A model generated the notes under the pieces. The model searched no databases, had not been told where the DNA came from, and saw only the letters and a list, made by a program, of their open reading frames with translations. The translations under genes were made by a program, and so were the position numbers. Of a stretch of DNA of 64,000 nt, positions 49,878 to 58,349 are shown in pieces (within the stretch, counting starts at the first letter, position 1; each line of letters opens with the position of its first letter). The stretch comes from Deltaproteobacteria bacterium UBA5205 (GTDB taxonomy: Bacteria > Desulfobacterota > Syntrophorhabdia > Syntrophorhabdales > Syntrophorhabdaceae), in NCBI GenBank assembly GCA_002412715.1, contig DHVP01000030.1, positions 119,814 through 183,813 of the forward strand, in the 5' to 3' direction.

Positions 49878-51434
49878 TTATTTTTCATGTTCTGTTTTCT
49901 TCAAGGGGAGTATAACCGTTATCTGTGTTCCCTTGCCGTTCGTTCCCGATATCTCAAGGCGCCCGCCGATGAAGGAGGCCCGCTCCCTCATTCCCAGAAT
50001 CCCCAGAGACCCGTTGTTGCGCATCTGTTGGTCTGAGATCCCGCGGCCGTTGTCCCTGACCATCAATTGGACGGCGCTTTCAGTCCTAAGCAGAGAGACG
50101 TCGAGCGTCGTCGCGTTAGCGTGGCGTATGACATTCGTCAGGGCCTCCTGAAGTATCCGGTACAGCGCGATGCTGGTGTTCTTGTCCAGGTCTATGGTTT
50201 GGTCCATCCTGAGGCTCGTTCTTGTGCCCGTCTGGTCGCGGAATTGCGTGACGGCATGGTCGACGGCGGCGGCAAGACCGAAGTCGTCGAGGACGACGGG
50301 CCTCAATCCCGATGATACCCTCTGTACGGTGCCGGTGGCCTGTTTGACGAGCGTAAGTGCTGACGCGACCTTATTGAGGAGCTCTTTTTCGTGAGCGGGG
50401 ATCTTCTTGTTGAGCCAGCGCAGGTCCATGTGGATGACGGCCAGAATCTGCCCGAGAACGTCATGAAGCTCCCGTGCAATGGCCGCCCGCTCGTTTTCCC
50501 TTACTTCCTCGGTGTGTGCCGACAGCCTGCGCATCTCTTCATAGGAAGACCTGAGATTCTCCTCGGCCACAGCGTGGTCGGTGACGTCGCGGATCGATTC
50601 TATCGCCCCTACCCGGTTGCCGCGGTCATCGAGAAGCGGCGTCGCCGTTCCCCACAGACATGCCCCCTTACCCCCATACAGGGCTCCCGTAAACGCCTCG
50701 GCGAAGATCGTGTCTCCGTTTTTCTTCACATAGATATATTTTGATTCCGAGCTTTCATCACTGTCGCCGACCAGATCTATAAGGAGCTTCCGTCGTCTGC
50801 CGTAGAAAGGTATGGCATAGACATGGTTCGATTTTCCGATCATGTCCTCCTTGCGCACCCCGGTCATCTCTTCGATGGCACGGTTCCAGGCGATCACCGT
50901 TCCCTCCCGGTCGATAACGAAGGTGGCATCGGGCAGGAACTCGATTATGTCCGACAGCTTTCGCTGGGACGCCCTGAGCACCCGTTCCATCCGTATATGT
51001 TCGGTGATATCCCGGCCAATGGCGAGCAGAAGCCTTGCATTCCCGGTGCCTAGAAGTTTTGCGGAGAAAAGGACCCTCCCTGTCTGGCCGTTTCGTGTCG
51101 TGCAGTCGAGTTCGATACCATCGACGAACCTTTTGTCGTAGAGCTCCCTGAGCATGGCATCTCTGTCTTCTTCCCGGCCCCACATTCCGAGTTCGACGGT
51201 GGTTTTACCCAGCAATTCATCCCGCGTGTAGCAGGACCAGCCAACGAAGGCCTGATTGGCGTCGAGAATGCGGCCGGTGCCAGGATCGGTCACGGCCATG
51301 AAATCGGAGGAGAAATCGAAGAATGAACGATAAAGGTCCACCGTGACCGGCGCCCCCGGATCAGCTTCCAGCCGCGTTATCTGGCCTCTATGTCCTGAAA
51401 GGAAAAGATCTCCGGTCTCCAGCGAATCTTTCAT
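49878..51434 (-). CDS. PAS sensor histidine kinase, NarX/DegS type
   Basis: The 518-residue protein is soluble and carries PAS domains at about residues 30-145 (FSSDFMAVTDPGTGRILDAN) and 155-285 (FLPDATFVIDREGTVIAWNR). A HisKA_3 domain follows, with the histidine in ERAAIARELHDVLGQIL near residue 320. The ATPase domain has LTNVIRHANATTLDVS and VRDNGRGISD. There is no adjacent response regulator. It resembles the kinase at 32750 in type but is shorter. The sensed signal is unknown. Confidence 0.9.
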   Translation of the reverse strand: MKDSLETGDLFLSGHRGQITRLEADPGAPVTVDLYRSFFDFSSDFMAVTDPGTGRILDANQAFVGWSCYTRDELLGKTTVELGMWGREEDRDAMLRELYDKRFVDGIELDCTTRNGQTGRVLFSAKLLGTGNARLLLAIGRDITEHIRMERVLRASQRKLSDIIEFLPDATFVIDREGTVIAWNRAIEEMTGVRKEDMIGKSNHVYAIPFYGRRRKLLIDLVGDSDESSESKYIYVKKNGDTIFAEAFTGALYGGKGACLWGTATPLLDDRGNRVGAIESIRDVTDHAVAEENLRSSYEEMRRLSAHTEEVRENERAAIARELHDVLGQILAVIHMDLRWLNKKIPAHEKELLNKVASALTLVKQATGTVQRVSSGLRPVVLDDFGLAAAVDHAVTQFRDQTGTRTSLRMDQTIDLDKNTSIALYRILQEALTNVIRHANATTLDVSLLRTESAVQLMVRDNGRGISDQQMRNNGSLGILGMRERASFIGGRLEISGTNGKGTQITVILPLKKTEHEK

Positions 51435-51538
51435 GCAGCCTCCGCCTGATGTAATCGCCTGCCTTCGTGGACCATAAATGTCCGGAAGATTGGCTCCTCA
51501 TTGGCATTATCGCATGATATCCGGGGAAGGTATAGAGA

Positions 51539-52096
51539 TTACTTGACGAGCGGCAATACGGCCTTGAACTCGCCGGTGCCTGCTTTTGCGAGTATCTCAT
51601 AGATGAACATCTCGGTGGAGGAGATGACTGCCCCAGCGTCGCGCATCCTCTGAAGGGCGATCATCTTATTTTCCGGCGATCTTGACGAAACTGCGTCGGA
51701 GATGACGTGGACCCGCCATTGGGGCACCGCAGGGATTGCGGTCTGGGCGACGCAGATGTGGGACTCCGCCCCGGTCAGCACCAGCGTCCGGCGCCCCGTC
51801 CTTGCGACAGCGCCGGAAAAGTCATCATTCAGGAAACAGTTGAAATGTACCTTTTCCACGGCGGCGAAGTCTCTGGCGGCATCCTTCACCTGGTTCAGGG
51901 TCGCCCCCAGCTTGAACTGCTCGGTAAAAACCACGGGTATGCCGCAGATTCCGCAAAACTTAACGAGCGTCGTCGTGTTGGCCACCATCCTTTCCCCGTC
52001 ATGAATGGCCGGCATCAACTTTTCCTGAACGTCAATAACAACGAGAATACAATCCCGCCTGTCGACGAGGCCCGGATCACATACGGTCTTGTTCAT
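51539..52096 (-). CDS. Isochorismatase-family cysteine hydrolase
   Basis: The 185-residue protein has the isochorismatase fold with the catalytic aspartate in CILVVIDVQEKLMPAI near residue 21 and the nucleophilic cysteine in LTGAESHICVAQTA near residue 115. The lysine expected of the D-K-C triad probably lies near residue 80 in the region around EKVHFNCF. Such enzymes hydrolyse nicotinamide, isochorismate or related compounds; YcaC-like members also occur. The substrate is not readable. Confidence 0.87.
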   Translation of the reverse strand: MNKTVCDPGLVDRRDCILVVIDVQEKLMPAIHDGERMVANTTTLVKFCGICGIPVVFTEQFKLGATLNQVKDAARDFAAVEKVHFNCFLNDDFSGAVARTGRRTLVLTGAESHICVAQTAIPAVPQWRVHVISDAVSSRSPENKMIALQRMRDAGAVISSTEMFIYEILAKAGTGEFKAVLPLVK

Positions 52097-52508
52097 TGTA
52101 AGGCTCCTCTGTGGAAGTTTGGTTTTGGGCTACGGTCCGGCCCGGCATAAGCGCTGATCCATGTTCCCCGCACGCACTGCCGGTTTCGGCGGGAACCAGG
52201 TATCCCCGGGCACATGTACATTTCCCGGTCACCAGTATAAACCGGTTGGGTGGGTGCGGTAAAGAGGGTTTAGCCGTTTGGGTGCGCTTCCTGGAAAAGT
52301 GGCACCGGTGACTTCGCGAACGACCTGAAAACCAGCGGATTACAGACGCCGGTTGCTTTTTTGACAAGCAGGCACTTTCTTGTTATATAGTATCCGCGAA
52401 TGACGCCGGGGGCTTTCCGGACCGGGCGGCGACGGCAGGCGGTAAAAATGAAAAGAGGATTCGCAATGAGTTTCTCGTTCCGTCAATAAAGAGCATCGAG
52501 GTTTCCCC
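52097..52508. other. Divergent gene-free region with one promoter
   Basis: This 412-base region separates the isochorismatase-like and acetyltransferase genes. It contains TTGACA (52361-52366) and TATATA (52384-52389) at a 17-base spacing, a good promoter for the plus-strand gene. A 13-codon open frame beginning at about 52448 sits in the leader. I see no other gene. Confidence 0.5.
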
Positions 52509-53009
52509 GTGATAATCAGACACGAAACCCTGTCGGACATTGAAGCGATATTCGAGGTAACGAGGGCTGCGTTCGAGAACCACCCCTACAGCATCGAAAC
52601 GGAGCAGTTCATAGTAAATGCCCTGCGGGCTGCCGGAGCGCTCACTCTTTCGCTGGTTGCCCAGGTTGACGGCAAGGTAGCGGGCCACGCGGCATTTTCG
52701 CCGGTGACCATATCCGATGGGAGTCTTGACTGGTATGGACTCGGCCCCATATCGGTGTTGCCAAGACTGCAGCGGCAGGGTATCGGGAAATCGCTGGTTC
52801 GCGAGGGTCTATCTCAGCTCAAGGCCCTCGGAGCGAAAGGCTGTATCCTCGTCGGAGATCCGGCATACTATGGGCGCTTTGGTTTTACAAACTTCCCCGA
52901 CCTCGTTCATGAGGGAGTTCCCCCGGAGTATGTCCTCACCCTGTGTTTTGAGGACTCGCAACCCCGCGGTGCCGTATTCTTTCACCGCGGTTTCACTGCA
53001 AAAGGTTGA
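52509..53009 (+). CDS. GNAT-family N-acetyltransferase, YhbS-like
   Basis: The 166-residue protein starts at GTG 52509 (IIRHETLSDIEAIFEVTRAAF). The acetyl-CoA-binding region SVLPRLQRQGIGKSLVREGL near residue 82 has the canonical R-x-x-G-x-G/A pattern, followed by GCILVGDPAYYGRFGF, the hallmark of YhbS-type acetyltransferases. The substrate is unknown; members of this subfamily act on small molecules or tRNA-derived substrates. A promoter lies 120 bases upstream. Confidence 0.87.
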   Translation: MIIRHETLSDIEAIFEVTRAAFENHPYSIETEQFIVNALRAAGALTLSLVAQVDGKVAGHAAFSPVTISDGSLDWYGLGPISVLPRLQRQGIGKSLVREGLSQLKALGAKGCILVGDPAYYGRFGFTNFPDLVHEGVPPEYVLTLCFEDSQPRGAVFFHRGFTAKG

Positions 53010-53110
53010 GAACAAACGAGAAGCCCGCGGCGAACCGAACCGGGCCGGCAAGCGAGGTCCGCAACCCTCTCCTTTCGGCATCTCCCGGTGTCTTCTGCCG
53101 CCCTTTAAGG

Positions 53111-53160
53111 TTGACATACACCCTCCCAATAGTTTACAGTTAGCTACTATAAGGTTTACA
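53111..53160 (+). promoter_or_regulatory. Promoter with two GTTTACA repeats 22 bases apart
   Basis: TTGACA (53111-53116) is followed after 18 bases by TACAGT (53135-53140), a moderate promoter. GTTTACA occurs at 53132-53138, over the -10 element, and again at 53154-53160, just before the ATG at 53163. The 22-base spacing is two helical turns. The encoded protein has an N-terminal helix-turn-helix and may bind here to repress itself. Confidence 0.45.
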
Positions 53161-53162
53161 CT

Positions 53163-54224
53163 ATGGCGAGATTCAGGAAAAGAGGCGAGGCGGTCCGGGC
53201 TTTTATAATAAGGAACGTCGAAGATCAGGCCAGCGGACTGGTTGCAAAGGTGAGGGGGGAGTTTGCGATCAGCCGGCAGGCGGTCCATAAACACCTGAGG
53301 TACCTCGTTGACGGAAAGATACTTTTCCAGGTGACGCCTCCCGGTCGCTATCAGCTTTGCATGCTTGGCGACTCAAAGAAGATCGTCTCCGTGGCGGGCA
53401 ATCCCGAGGAAGACATTGTCTGGCGGACCGAGGTGCGCGGGATGGTGGGCGACCTCCCGGAGAATGCCCTTGATCTCTGGCGTTGCGGGTTCACGGAGAT
53501 GTTCAACAATGTCGTCGAGCATTCCGGAGCCGAGAGTGCCTTCATCCAGGTCAAAAAGACGGCCTTTTCGACAAAAATGACCATATGGGACCGGGGAGTG
53601 GGGATATTCAAAAAGATCGGGAGCCATTTCAACTTCATCGATGAGAGGCACGCGGTCGTCGAATTGGCAAAGGGGAGGCTGACCACGGACCGGGCCGCCC
53701 ATTCCGGCGAAGGGATTTTCTTCACCACGCGGATGTTCGACGCCTTCAGCATTCTCTCGGGCGGGATCCTCCTCTCGCATACCACGAGCGACGATGGAGA
53801 CGATTGGACGCTTGCGACTCAGGAGGACCGTTCCGGCACCCTGATAACAATGACACTCAAGAACGACACATCGCGACTCATAAAAGACTTATATCAGAAT
53901 TTGTCATCAGATGGTACTTCCGGTTTGTCCACCGCGGTCGTTCCTGCGCACCTGGCTCAATATGGGACCGAAAAACTCGTCTCCAGGTCCGAAGCGAAAC
54001 GCCTTTTGACCGGGTTGGCCCGGTTCAAAACAGCCCTCATCGACTTCGGCGGCATCGACTCCATCGGAGAGGCCTTCGCCGACGAGGTCTTCCGCATCTT
54101 CCCGGCGGCGCACCCCGGGGTCGAAATTCGAGAAATCAGGGCAAACAAGGAAATCCGGGGCATGATCGACGGGGTGAGAAAAAAAACCGAAGCACAGGCG
54201 GCATCACCCGCAAACCTTTCCTGA
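53163..54224 (+). CDS. Regulator combining HTH, GHKL ATPase and STAS-like DUF4325 domains
   Basis: The 353-residue protein has three modules. Residues 1-65 form a winged helix (SRQAVHKHLRYLVDGKILFQ). Residues 90-235 form an anti-sigma-factor-type GHKL ATPase, with the N box EMFNNVVEHSGAESA, IWDRGVGIFKKIG and SGEGIFFTTRMFD. Residues 265-340 form a STAS-like DUF4325 domain (SEAKRLLTGLARFKTALIDF then GIDSIGEAFADEVFRIF). Kinase and antagonist modules in one chain, plus DNA binding, suggest a self-contained partner-switch regulator. A TAAGG ribosome site precedes the ATG. The stop codon lies within a REP-like repeat. Confidence 0.82.
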   Translation: MARFRKRGEAVRAFIIRNVEDQASGLVAKVRGEFAISRQAVHKHLRYLVDGKILFQVTPPGRYQLCMLGDSKKIVSVAGNPEEDIVWRTEVRGMVGDLPENALDLWRCGFTEMFNNVVEHSGAESAFIQVKKTAFSTKMTIWDRGVGIFKKIGSHFNFIDERHAVVELAKGRLTTDRAAHSGEGIFFTTRMFDAFSILSGGILLSHTTSDDGDDWTLATQEDRSGTLITMTLKNDTSRLIKDLYQNLSSDGTSGLSTAVVPAHLAQYGTEKLVSRSEAKRLLTGLARFKTALIDFGGIDSIGEAFADEVFRIFPAAHPGVEIREIRANKEIRGMIDGVRKKTEAQAASPANLS

Positions 54225-54247
54225 ATACCGGCCTTCGCGGGATGACG
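54220..54247. repeat. REP-like palindrome overlapping a stop codon
   Basis: CCTGAATACCGGCCTTCGCG continues into GGATGACG. This is the common intergenic repeat that, on the other strand, reads CGTCATCCCGCGAAGGCCGG. It overlaps the last codon and the TGA of the regulator gene at 53163, so that gene's C-terminus may have been reshaped by the repeat. Confidence 0.6.
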
Positions 54248-54409
54248 GAAATAATACAACCTACCAAACCACCATGCTGCTTTCGTAGTTCATTTAAGAT
54301 CCATGAAAAGAAAAGCCATCCCGTTTTGTTAGAGACATCGTGTCTCAGCCTCCTCGGCGGCCTCGAGTCCCCTCAAGGATTTGGGCGGAACACAGACAGT
54401 CTTTTCTGT

Positions 54410-55186
54410 CTAGCTCAGCTTTACCACGTGTAGCTCTGCCTCTTCCGATGAGGCGTAAGGGCCGAAGAGGAGCCTGTCCGGGGTTCCCTGCACGCGGACG
54501 TAGTAGGATGTGTTGCCTTCAAGGGAGTTTTGGACCGCCCAGGTGGTGAATTCATCGTCGCCAAGCTGAAGCTTGAGGCCCTGCTGGGGATATTCGAGGA
54601 TGGCGCGCTCAGGTACGCCGTGGGCAGGACCGACTCCGTGAAAATCAATCTCGGCGCCATGGACGCCGAACATGGCTCCCTGCCATGCCAGGGCGGAGGA
54701 AGGCCCGGCCTCGAACCACAGGCCGATGCCGGGAAGGCCGTGGACATCGAGTTGATACTCCTTTTCGATCTTCTTAAGAGGTGTGTTGGCCAGAGAGACG
54801 GCCTTTACGCCGAGAGACGGATTCGAAAGGGGGATCACCTCGGCGCCCTTAAGGAGGGTCGGCGGGTCGAAGTCCGCCGGCACCTCGGCTGCAGGCGCGA
54901 ATATGAGGGGAAAGGCCTGGCCTTTCACGGCGAAGACCTTCATCGCGAGGAGCGACAGGCCGAAAGCGACGGAAGGCGTTTTCAGGTCCTGGGGAGCGCC
55001 CACAATGATCCAGAGGGCGACATCCGCCTTGAGCAGTTCCTCGGCGGGTGCCTGCCATGACATGTGCTTGAGATCGTCCACCCAAAAGTGGCCGTCGGCG
55101 GCAAGACCATACTGTTTCATGGCAGCCATGAGCTTTGCTATCTTCTCCTCGTCTTTAACGAGGGCTGTAATCCACACCTTTTTCAT
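54410..55186 (-). CDS. Protein of unknown function at the end of the T6SS island
   Basis: The protein is about 258 residues from the ATG at 55186, four bases after GGGAGGGG. I do not recognise a family with confidence. Residues 1-110 (KKVWITALVKDEEKIAKLMA, then FWVDDLKHMSWQAPAEELLK and ADVALWIIVGAPQDLKTPSV) resemble the alternating strand and helix pattern of TIR-like domains. The resemblance is weak, and the catalytic glutamate is not evident. The C-terminal half is rich in small residues and strands. It has no signal peptide. It follows the glycosyltransferase-radical SAM gene by 97 bases in the same direction, so it may be part of that unit, for example as an effector or immunity factor. 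Confidence 0.55.
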   Translation of the reverse strand: MKKVWITALVKDEEKIAKLMAAMKQYGLAADGHFWVDDLKHMSWQAPAEELLKADVALWIIVGAPQDLKTPSVAFGLSLLAMKVFAVKGQAFPLIFAPAAEVPADFDPPTLLKGAEVIPLSNPSLGVKAVSLANTPLKKIEKEYQLDVHGLPGIGLWFEAGPSSALAWQGAMFGVHGAEIDFHGVGPAHGVPERAILEYPQQGLKLQLGDDEFTTWAVQNSLEGNTSYYVRVQGTPDRLLFGPYASSEEAELHVVKLS

Positions 55187-55283
55187 CATACCCCTCCCGA
55201 TTTGTGTCGGATGCATAATCTTCACGTGAATTGACTCTACAATACTATCAAAGCTGACCCCGATAGGAAACTAAAAAAGCAAA

Positions 55284-57152
55284 TCATTTCCACACTGCCA
55301 TCGAGCACTTCCTGCATATCTCCCGGAAGGACCTTTCGATCACCGTGGCATGGCGTTCGGAGAGCCAGATGTCCCTCAATGTATCCGTGCGGAAGTCGCC
55401 GAAGGTGTAATCGAAATAGTAATCGTTGCAGCACAGTATCGCCTTTCCGAGGGCGTTGACGTGGAGCCAGCCGAAGTGACGTCCGCCGATGCCGGTAAAG
55501 GTGTTGTTGCAGTCGACGACGCGGGACCTGCCCGCGCTCATGCGGCCTATCTCCTCCCTGTTCGACACGGCCCCGGTTTCATGGAGTATCCCGGCCCGAT
55601 CCGAAAGGGTGAGGCACGTGCGGACAGGAACGCCGGGGAACATCTGACGTGCAATGTCCGCCTGTTTTTCCGCCTCGTCGGGGTTCGCCTCGTTTATCTG
55701 GATGGATACAGCCCCCAGTTGCCGCGATGCGTATTCGATGTTTTTCATCGTACGGTTGAAGGCGCGACGCTTCGTTCGCGCGCTGGAGCCGTTTCCGGCA
55801 ACGGTATTCGCAACCCATCTTTCCCGCTCGAAGGCGCTGATATTGAGGCACAGCTGCTCGCCGATGACGTCGTTGTACTCCTTGATGAGGTCCACCTTAT
55901 CTTTCGACAGGGCGATGCCGTTGCTGAGGATCAGGGTGCGCAACCCGTATCTTCGGAAAACCTCGAACATTTCGGCTAGGTGCCTGTAAAGAATGATCTC
56001 ATTATAGTGGGCGGTATAGATAAAATTGAACCCGGCGTTTACCAGCCCCTGCTTGTCTCTCTCTTCGCAAAGTTCCTTTATGATCTTTTCAAAGAGGGCA
56101 ATCGGCATGTGATGCCGGGCCTCGACGGGTTGCGGGTGATAACGAACGGGGCAGTACCAGCACCGGGCGTTGCAGTAGGAAAAAGGATCGATCTGGGCGA
56201 CGCCTATACCGCCCGCAGCCAGCCTCGACCGGACTGTTTCCCTTGAGTCGGCGGTTCGAGCCGCGTCACCGGGCTGGCTCACGGTGCGCCTCTTGAAATC
56301 GACGCCGGAATACCGTTCGTAGTCGGCCAGCGACCTCACCGTGCCAGTGCCGTAAGGCCCGAGGTCGGGCACCTCGTTCGTTTCCATCAGAAGGCTTCGC
56401 ATCCTGGCCTTTGCCAGGATCGACCTTTCTCCCCAGTCGCCATGGTCGTCCCAGTGCTTGCGGTCCGCCTTCCGTGTATAGTAATGGTAGACGATCGGGT
56501 AGTTGCAGTGGTACAGGTCGTATCCGTGGGTGTAGGCCCTGACCGCATAGGAGATCTCCTCCCCGTCGAAGTAGAGGTCGGGGTCGATCCGGACATCTCT
56601 GTAAAGGTCGCCGATACTGAAGAGGAAGGCGGCCGAGATGGACATGCCCGGGCTGAAACGCTCCGGTGTCTCCGTGAGGACAGAGGCCTTTAGTGCCAGT
56701 GCACCATCCTGGTTGAATCGGCCCAGCCTGCAGCTAAGGCATGCCCGGGAGAGATTCGTGTCGTCATCGGGGTCGTAGGACGGCATGAGGTTGCTGATGA
56801 TGACCCTTCTGTTTCCCCTGTGCTGAAGTTCCCGGATGCCGTCTTCGCAGACGGTGTCCCAGTGGCGGACGAAGCGCATGTGACTGTCGATCTGGAGCAC
56901 GTAGTCCTCGCCGGCGTAAAGCTTCTGGGCCTCGTGGCGCGCCCAGCATGCGCCCTTCGACGTCCTGTAATCCGTATCGATTACCTTGCAGCGACGGTCG
57001 TAAAGCTGCTCGAAGAACTCGTGATTGTCGTGCTGCCAGTGGATGCCGAAAACAAGCCTTTCAGGATGCATCGCCTTGCTTATGCAATCCGCGATGGTCC
57101 TGGGGAGTTCGTTGTCGCGGTAACTGGCAATGCTGACGAAGATGCGTTCCAT
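55284..57152 (-). CDS. Fusion of a GlcNAc-type glycosyltransferase and a radical SAM/SPASM-like enzyme
   Basis: The 622-residue protein has two enzymes in one chain. Residues 1-260 are a glycosyltransferase of the GlcNAc type (PF11397-like, related to Skp1 GlcNAc-transferases), with VSIASYRDNELPRTI at the start, the metal/sugar motif QIDSHMRF with D-S-H at 89-91, and FDGEEISYAVRAYTHGYDLY near 195. Residues 315-520 are a radical SAM domain with CNARCWYC at 327-334. Residues 545-622 hold a cysteine-rich SPASM-like tail (C548, C574, C575, C613, C616) containing LGKAILCCNDY. The ATG directly abuts the stop of the PAAR-like gene, so translation is probably coupled. Modification of a peptide or glycan, or effector activity, are both possible. 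Confidence 0.82.
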   Translation of the reverse strand: MERIFVSIASYRDNELPRTIADCISKAMHPERLVFGIHWQHDNHEFFEQLYDRRCKVIDTDYRTSKGACWARHEAQKLYAGEDYVLQIDSHMRFVRHWDTVCEDGIRELQHRGNRRVIISNLMPSYDPDDDTNLSRACLSCRLGRFNQDGALALKASVLTETPERFSPGMSISAAFLFSIGDLYRDVRIDPDLYFDGEEISYAVRAYTHGYDLYHCNYPIVYHYYTRKADRKHWDDHGDWGERSILAKARMRSLLMETNEVPDLGPYGTGTVRSLADYERYSGVDFKRRTVSQPGDAARTADSRETVRSRLAAGGIGVAQIDPFSYCNARCWYCPVRYHPQPVEARHHMPIALFEKIIKELCEERDKQGLVNAGFNFIYTAHYNEIILYRHLAEMFEVFRRYGLRTLILSNGIALSKDKVDLIKEYNDVIGEQLCLNISAFERERWVANTVAGNGSSARTKRRAFNRTMKNIEYASRQLGAVSIQINEANPDEAEKQADIARQMFPGVPVRTCLTLSDRAGILHETGAVSNREEIGRMSAGRSRVVDCNNTFTGIGGRHFGWLHVNALGKAILCCNDYYFDYTFGDFRTDTLRDIWLSERHATVIERSFREICRKCSMAVWK

Positions 57153-57557
57153 CTACCCCAGTACAAGCACGGCCACCTGGCTCGGCGCGAGGCTGACCCC
57201 GGGTGCATTCATGGACAGGCCATTGTGCCCCGTCATGCTCGTCATCCTCTGTGCCGGTGTGCCCCCCTTGAAGACGGTGAAGCTCCCGAGGATGAATTCC
57301 GTCGGTCCCATGACGATGCCCGACGCGACACCCAGGTTGACACCGGCGTTGTCTCCGTTGCTTATGGTGCCCATCGACATCTGGTTGAGAGCCGGCATGC
57401 CGTCACACAATACGGTGAGCGCCGCCGTGGCGGGGTTTGTCGTCGCTCCCGTCGAGATGTTGGGATAGGGAATGGGTATGGGCCCCACCGGCGTCGGCGT
57501 CAGGCAGACGTCGGGAAACCCCATGTTCATCCCGCCCCCCATGGTATTCTGAAACAT
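57153..57557 (-). CDS. PAAR-like DUF4150 protein of the type VI secretion system
   Basis: The 134-residue protein begins MFQNTMGGGMNMGFPDVCLT and has the DUF4150 pattern PTPVGPIPIPYPNIS, which is characteristic of PAAR-like spike tips (N-T-x-x-P-x-P-x-P-Y-P-N). PAAR-like proteins cap the VgrG spike and recruit toxins. It has a perfect AAAGGAGGAG ribosome site. The gene behind it starts at the next base, the usual place for an effector or its partner. Confidence 0.9.
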   Translation of the reverse strand: MFQNTMGGGMNMGFPDVCLTPTPVGPIPIPYPNISTGATTNPATAALTVLCDGMPALNQMSMGTISNGDNAGVNLGVASGIVMGPTEFILGSFTVFKGGTPAQRMTSMTGHNGLSMNAPGVSLAPSQVAVLVLG

Positions 57558-57569
57558 AACTCCTCCTTT

Positions 57570-58202
57570 TCAGGCCAGATGGATCTGCTCGGCGTCTATC
57601 TTCACATGGCCCTCGGCGATATGCATTGTGTTCTTCGTGTGCATGGTGAGCGTGCCGTCGACGATCATCCGCGTCGAGGCCGACTGGACCTCCTCATGTT
57701 CTTCCACGTAGCGGTATGTCGACGTGAACCTCTGAACGGCCCGCCTGACGATAGAATCCAGTGTTTCGGCGACGACCTTTATCTTTTCGATATTACTTTC
57801 CACGAGCCTTCCGAAGAAAGACACCTTCTCGATGGTGACCCTGCCTTTGCCGGCGGTGAGTTCGAAGTCTTTGGAGGCAAAGGACAGGGATTCGTCGCTC
57901 GCAAGCGACATCCGGCCGCCGTTGACCCGGACGCTCAGGTCGCCGTCGAAGGACAGTTCGGTGCCCTTTTGCGCCCTTTTGGATCTCTCAAGAATGGACA
58001 GGACATAGGAACAACCCGACTCGTCCATGGAAATGAGGACCACGTCTCCAGGCTCGGGAGTGACAAGGCAGCTCACCGCGACACCGGCATTGACGATACC
58101 CTGCTCCGAAGTAACAACGAATCCTCCCTCGCACGGGGCTGCAATGACGCCATACTCCAACGCGGGCTGAACAATGTCCCTTATCTTCGCTCTCAGTTCC
58201 AT
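57570..58202 (-). CDS. DUF3540 type VI secretion accessory protein
   Basis: The 210-residue protein fits DUF3540, a family found with VgrG, DUF2169 and DUF4150 genes. Residues 30-80 (VVTSEQGIVNAGVAVSCLVT then PGDVVLISMDESGCSYVLSI) form an OB-fold-like start similar to the gp5 base of VgrG. The rest is beta-rich and ends in a repetitive strand region (ASTRMIVDGTLTMHTKNTMH) resembling a short beta-prism. It lies 12 bases upstream of the PAAR-like gene. Confidence 0.82.
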   Translation of the reverse strand: MELRAKIRDIVQPALEYGVIAAPCEGGFVVTSEQGIVNAGVAVSCLVTPEPGDVVLISMDESGCSYVLSILERSKRAQKGTELSFDGDLSVRVNGGRMSLASDESLSFASKDFELTAGKGRVTIEKVSFFGRLVESNIEKIKVVAETLDSIVRRAVQRFTSTYRYVEEHEEVQSASTRMIVDGTLTMHTKNTMHIAEGHVKIDAEQIHLA

Positions 58203-58218
58203 GCTAAACCTCCATGTG

Positions 58219-58340
58219 TAATAGGACTTATATGACCTATAGGACCTATGAGAAATAGGTCCTATAACTTATATGACATATATGTCCTCTGTGTTACTTC
58301 GTTATGTAGATCCTATAGGCTTTATAGATCCTATAAAATG
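58219..58340. repeat. Array of 9-base TATA-type units with a long inverted repeat
   Basis: Units such as TATATGACC, TATAGGACC, TATAGGCTT and TATAGATCC occur repeatedly in the 146-base gap between the DUF3540 and pentapeptide genes. TATAGGACCTAT (58238-58249) and ATAGGTCCTATA (58255-58266) form a perfect 12-base inverted repeat around GAGAA. The array is related to that at 32028-32070. Its base composition is strikingly different from the surrounding G+C-rich genes. Confidence 0.75.
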
Positions 58341-58349
58341 TAAGCCAAC

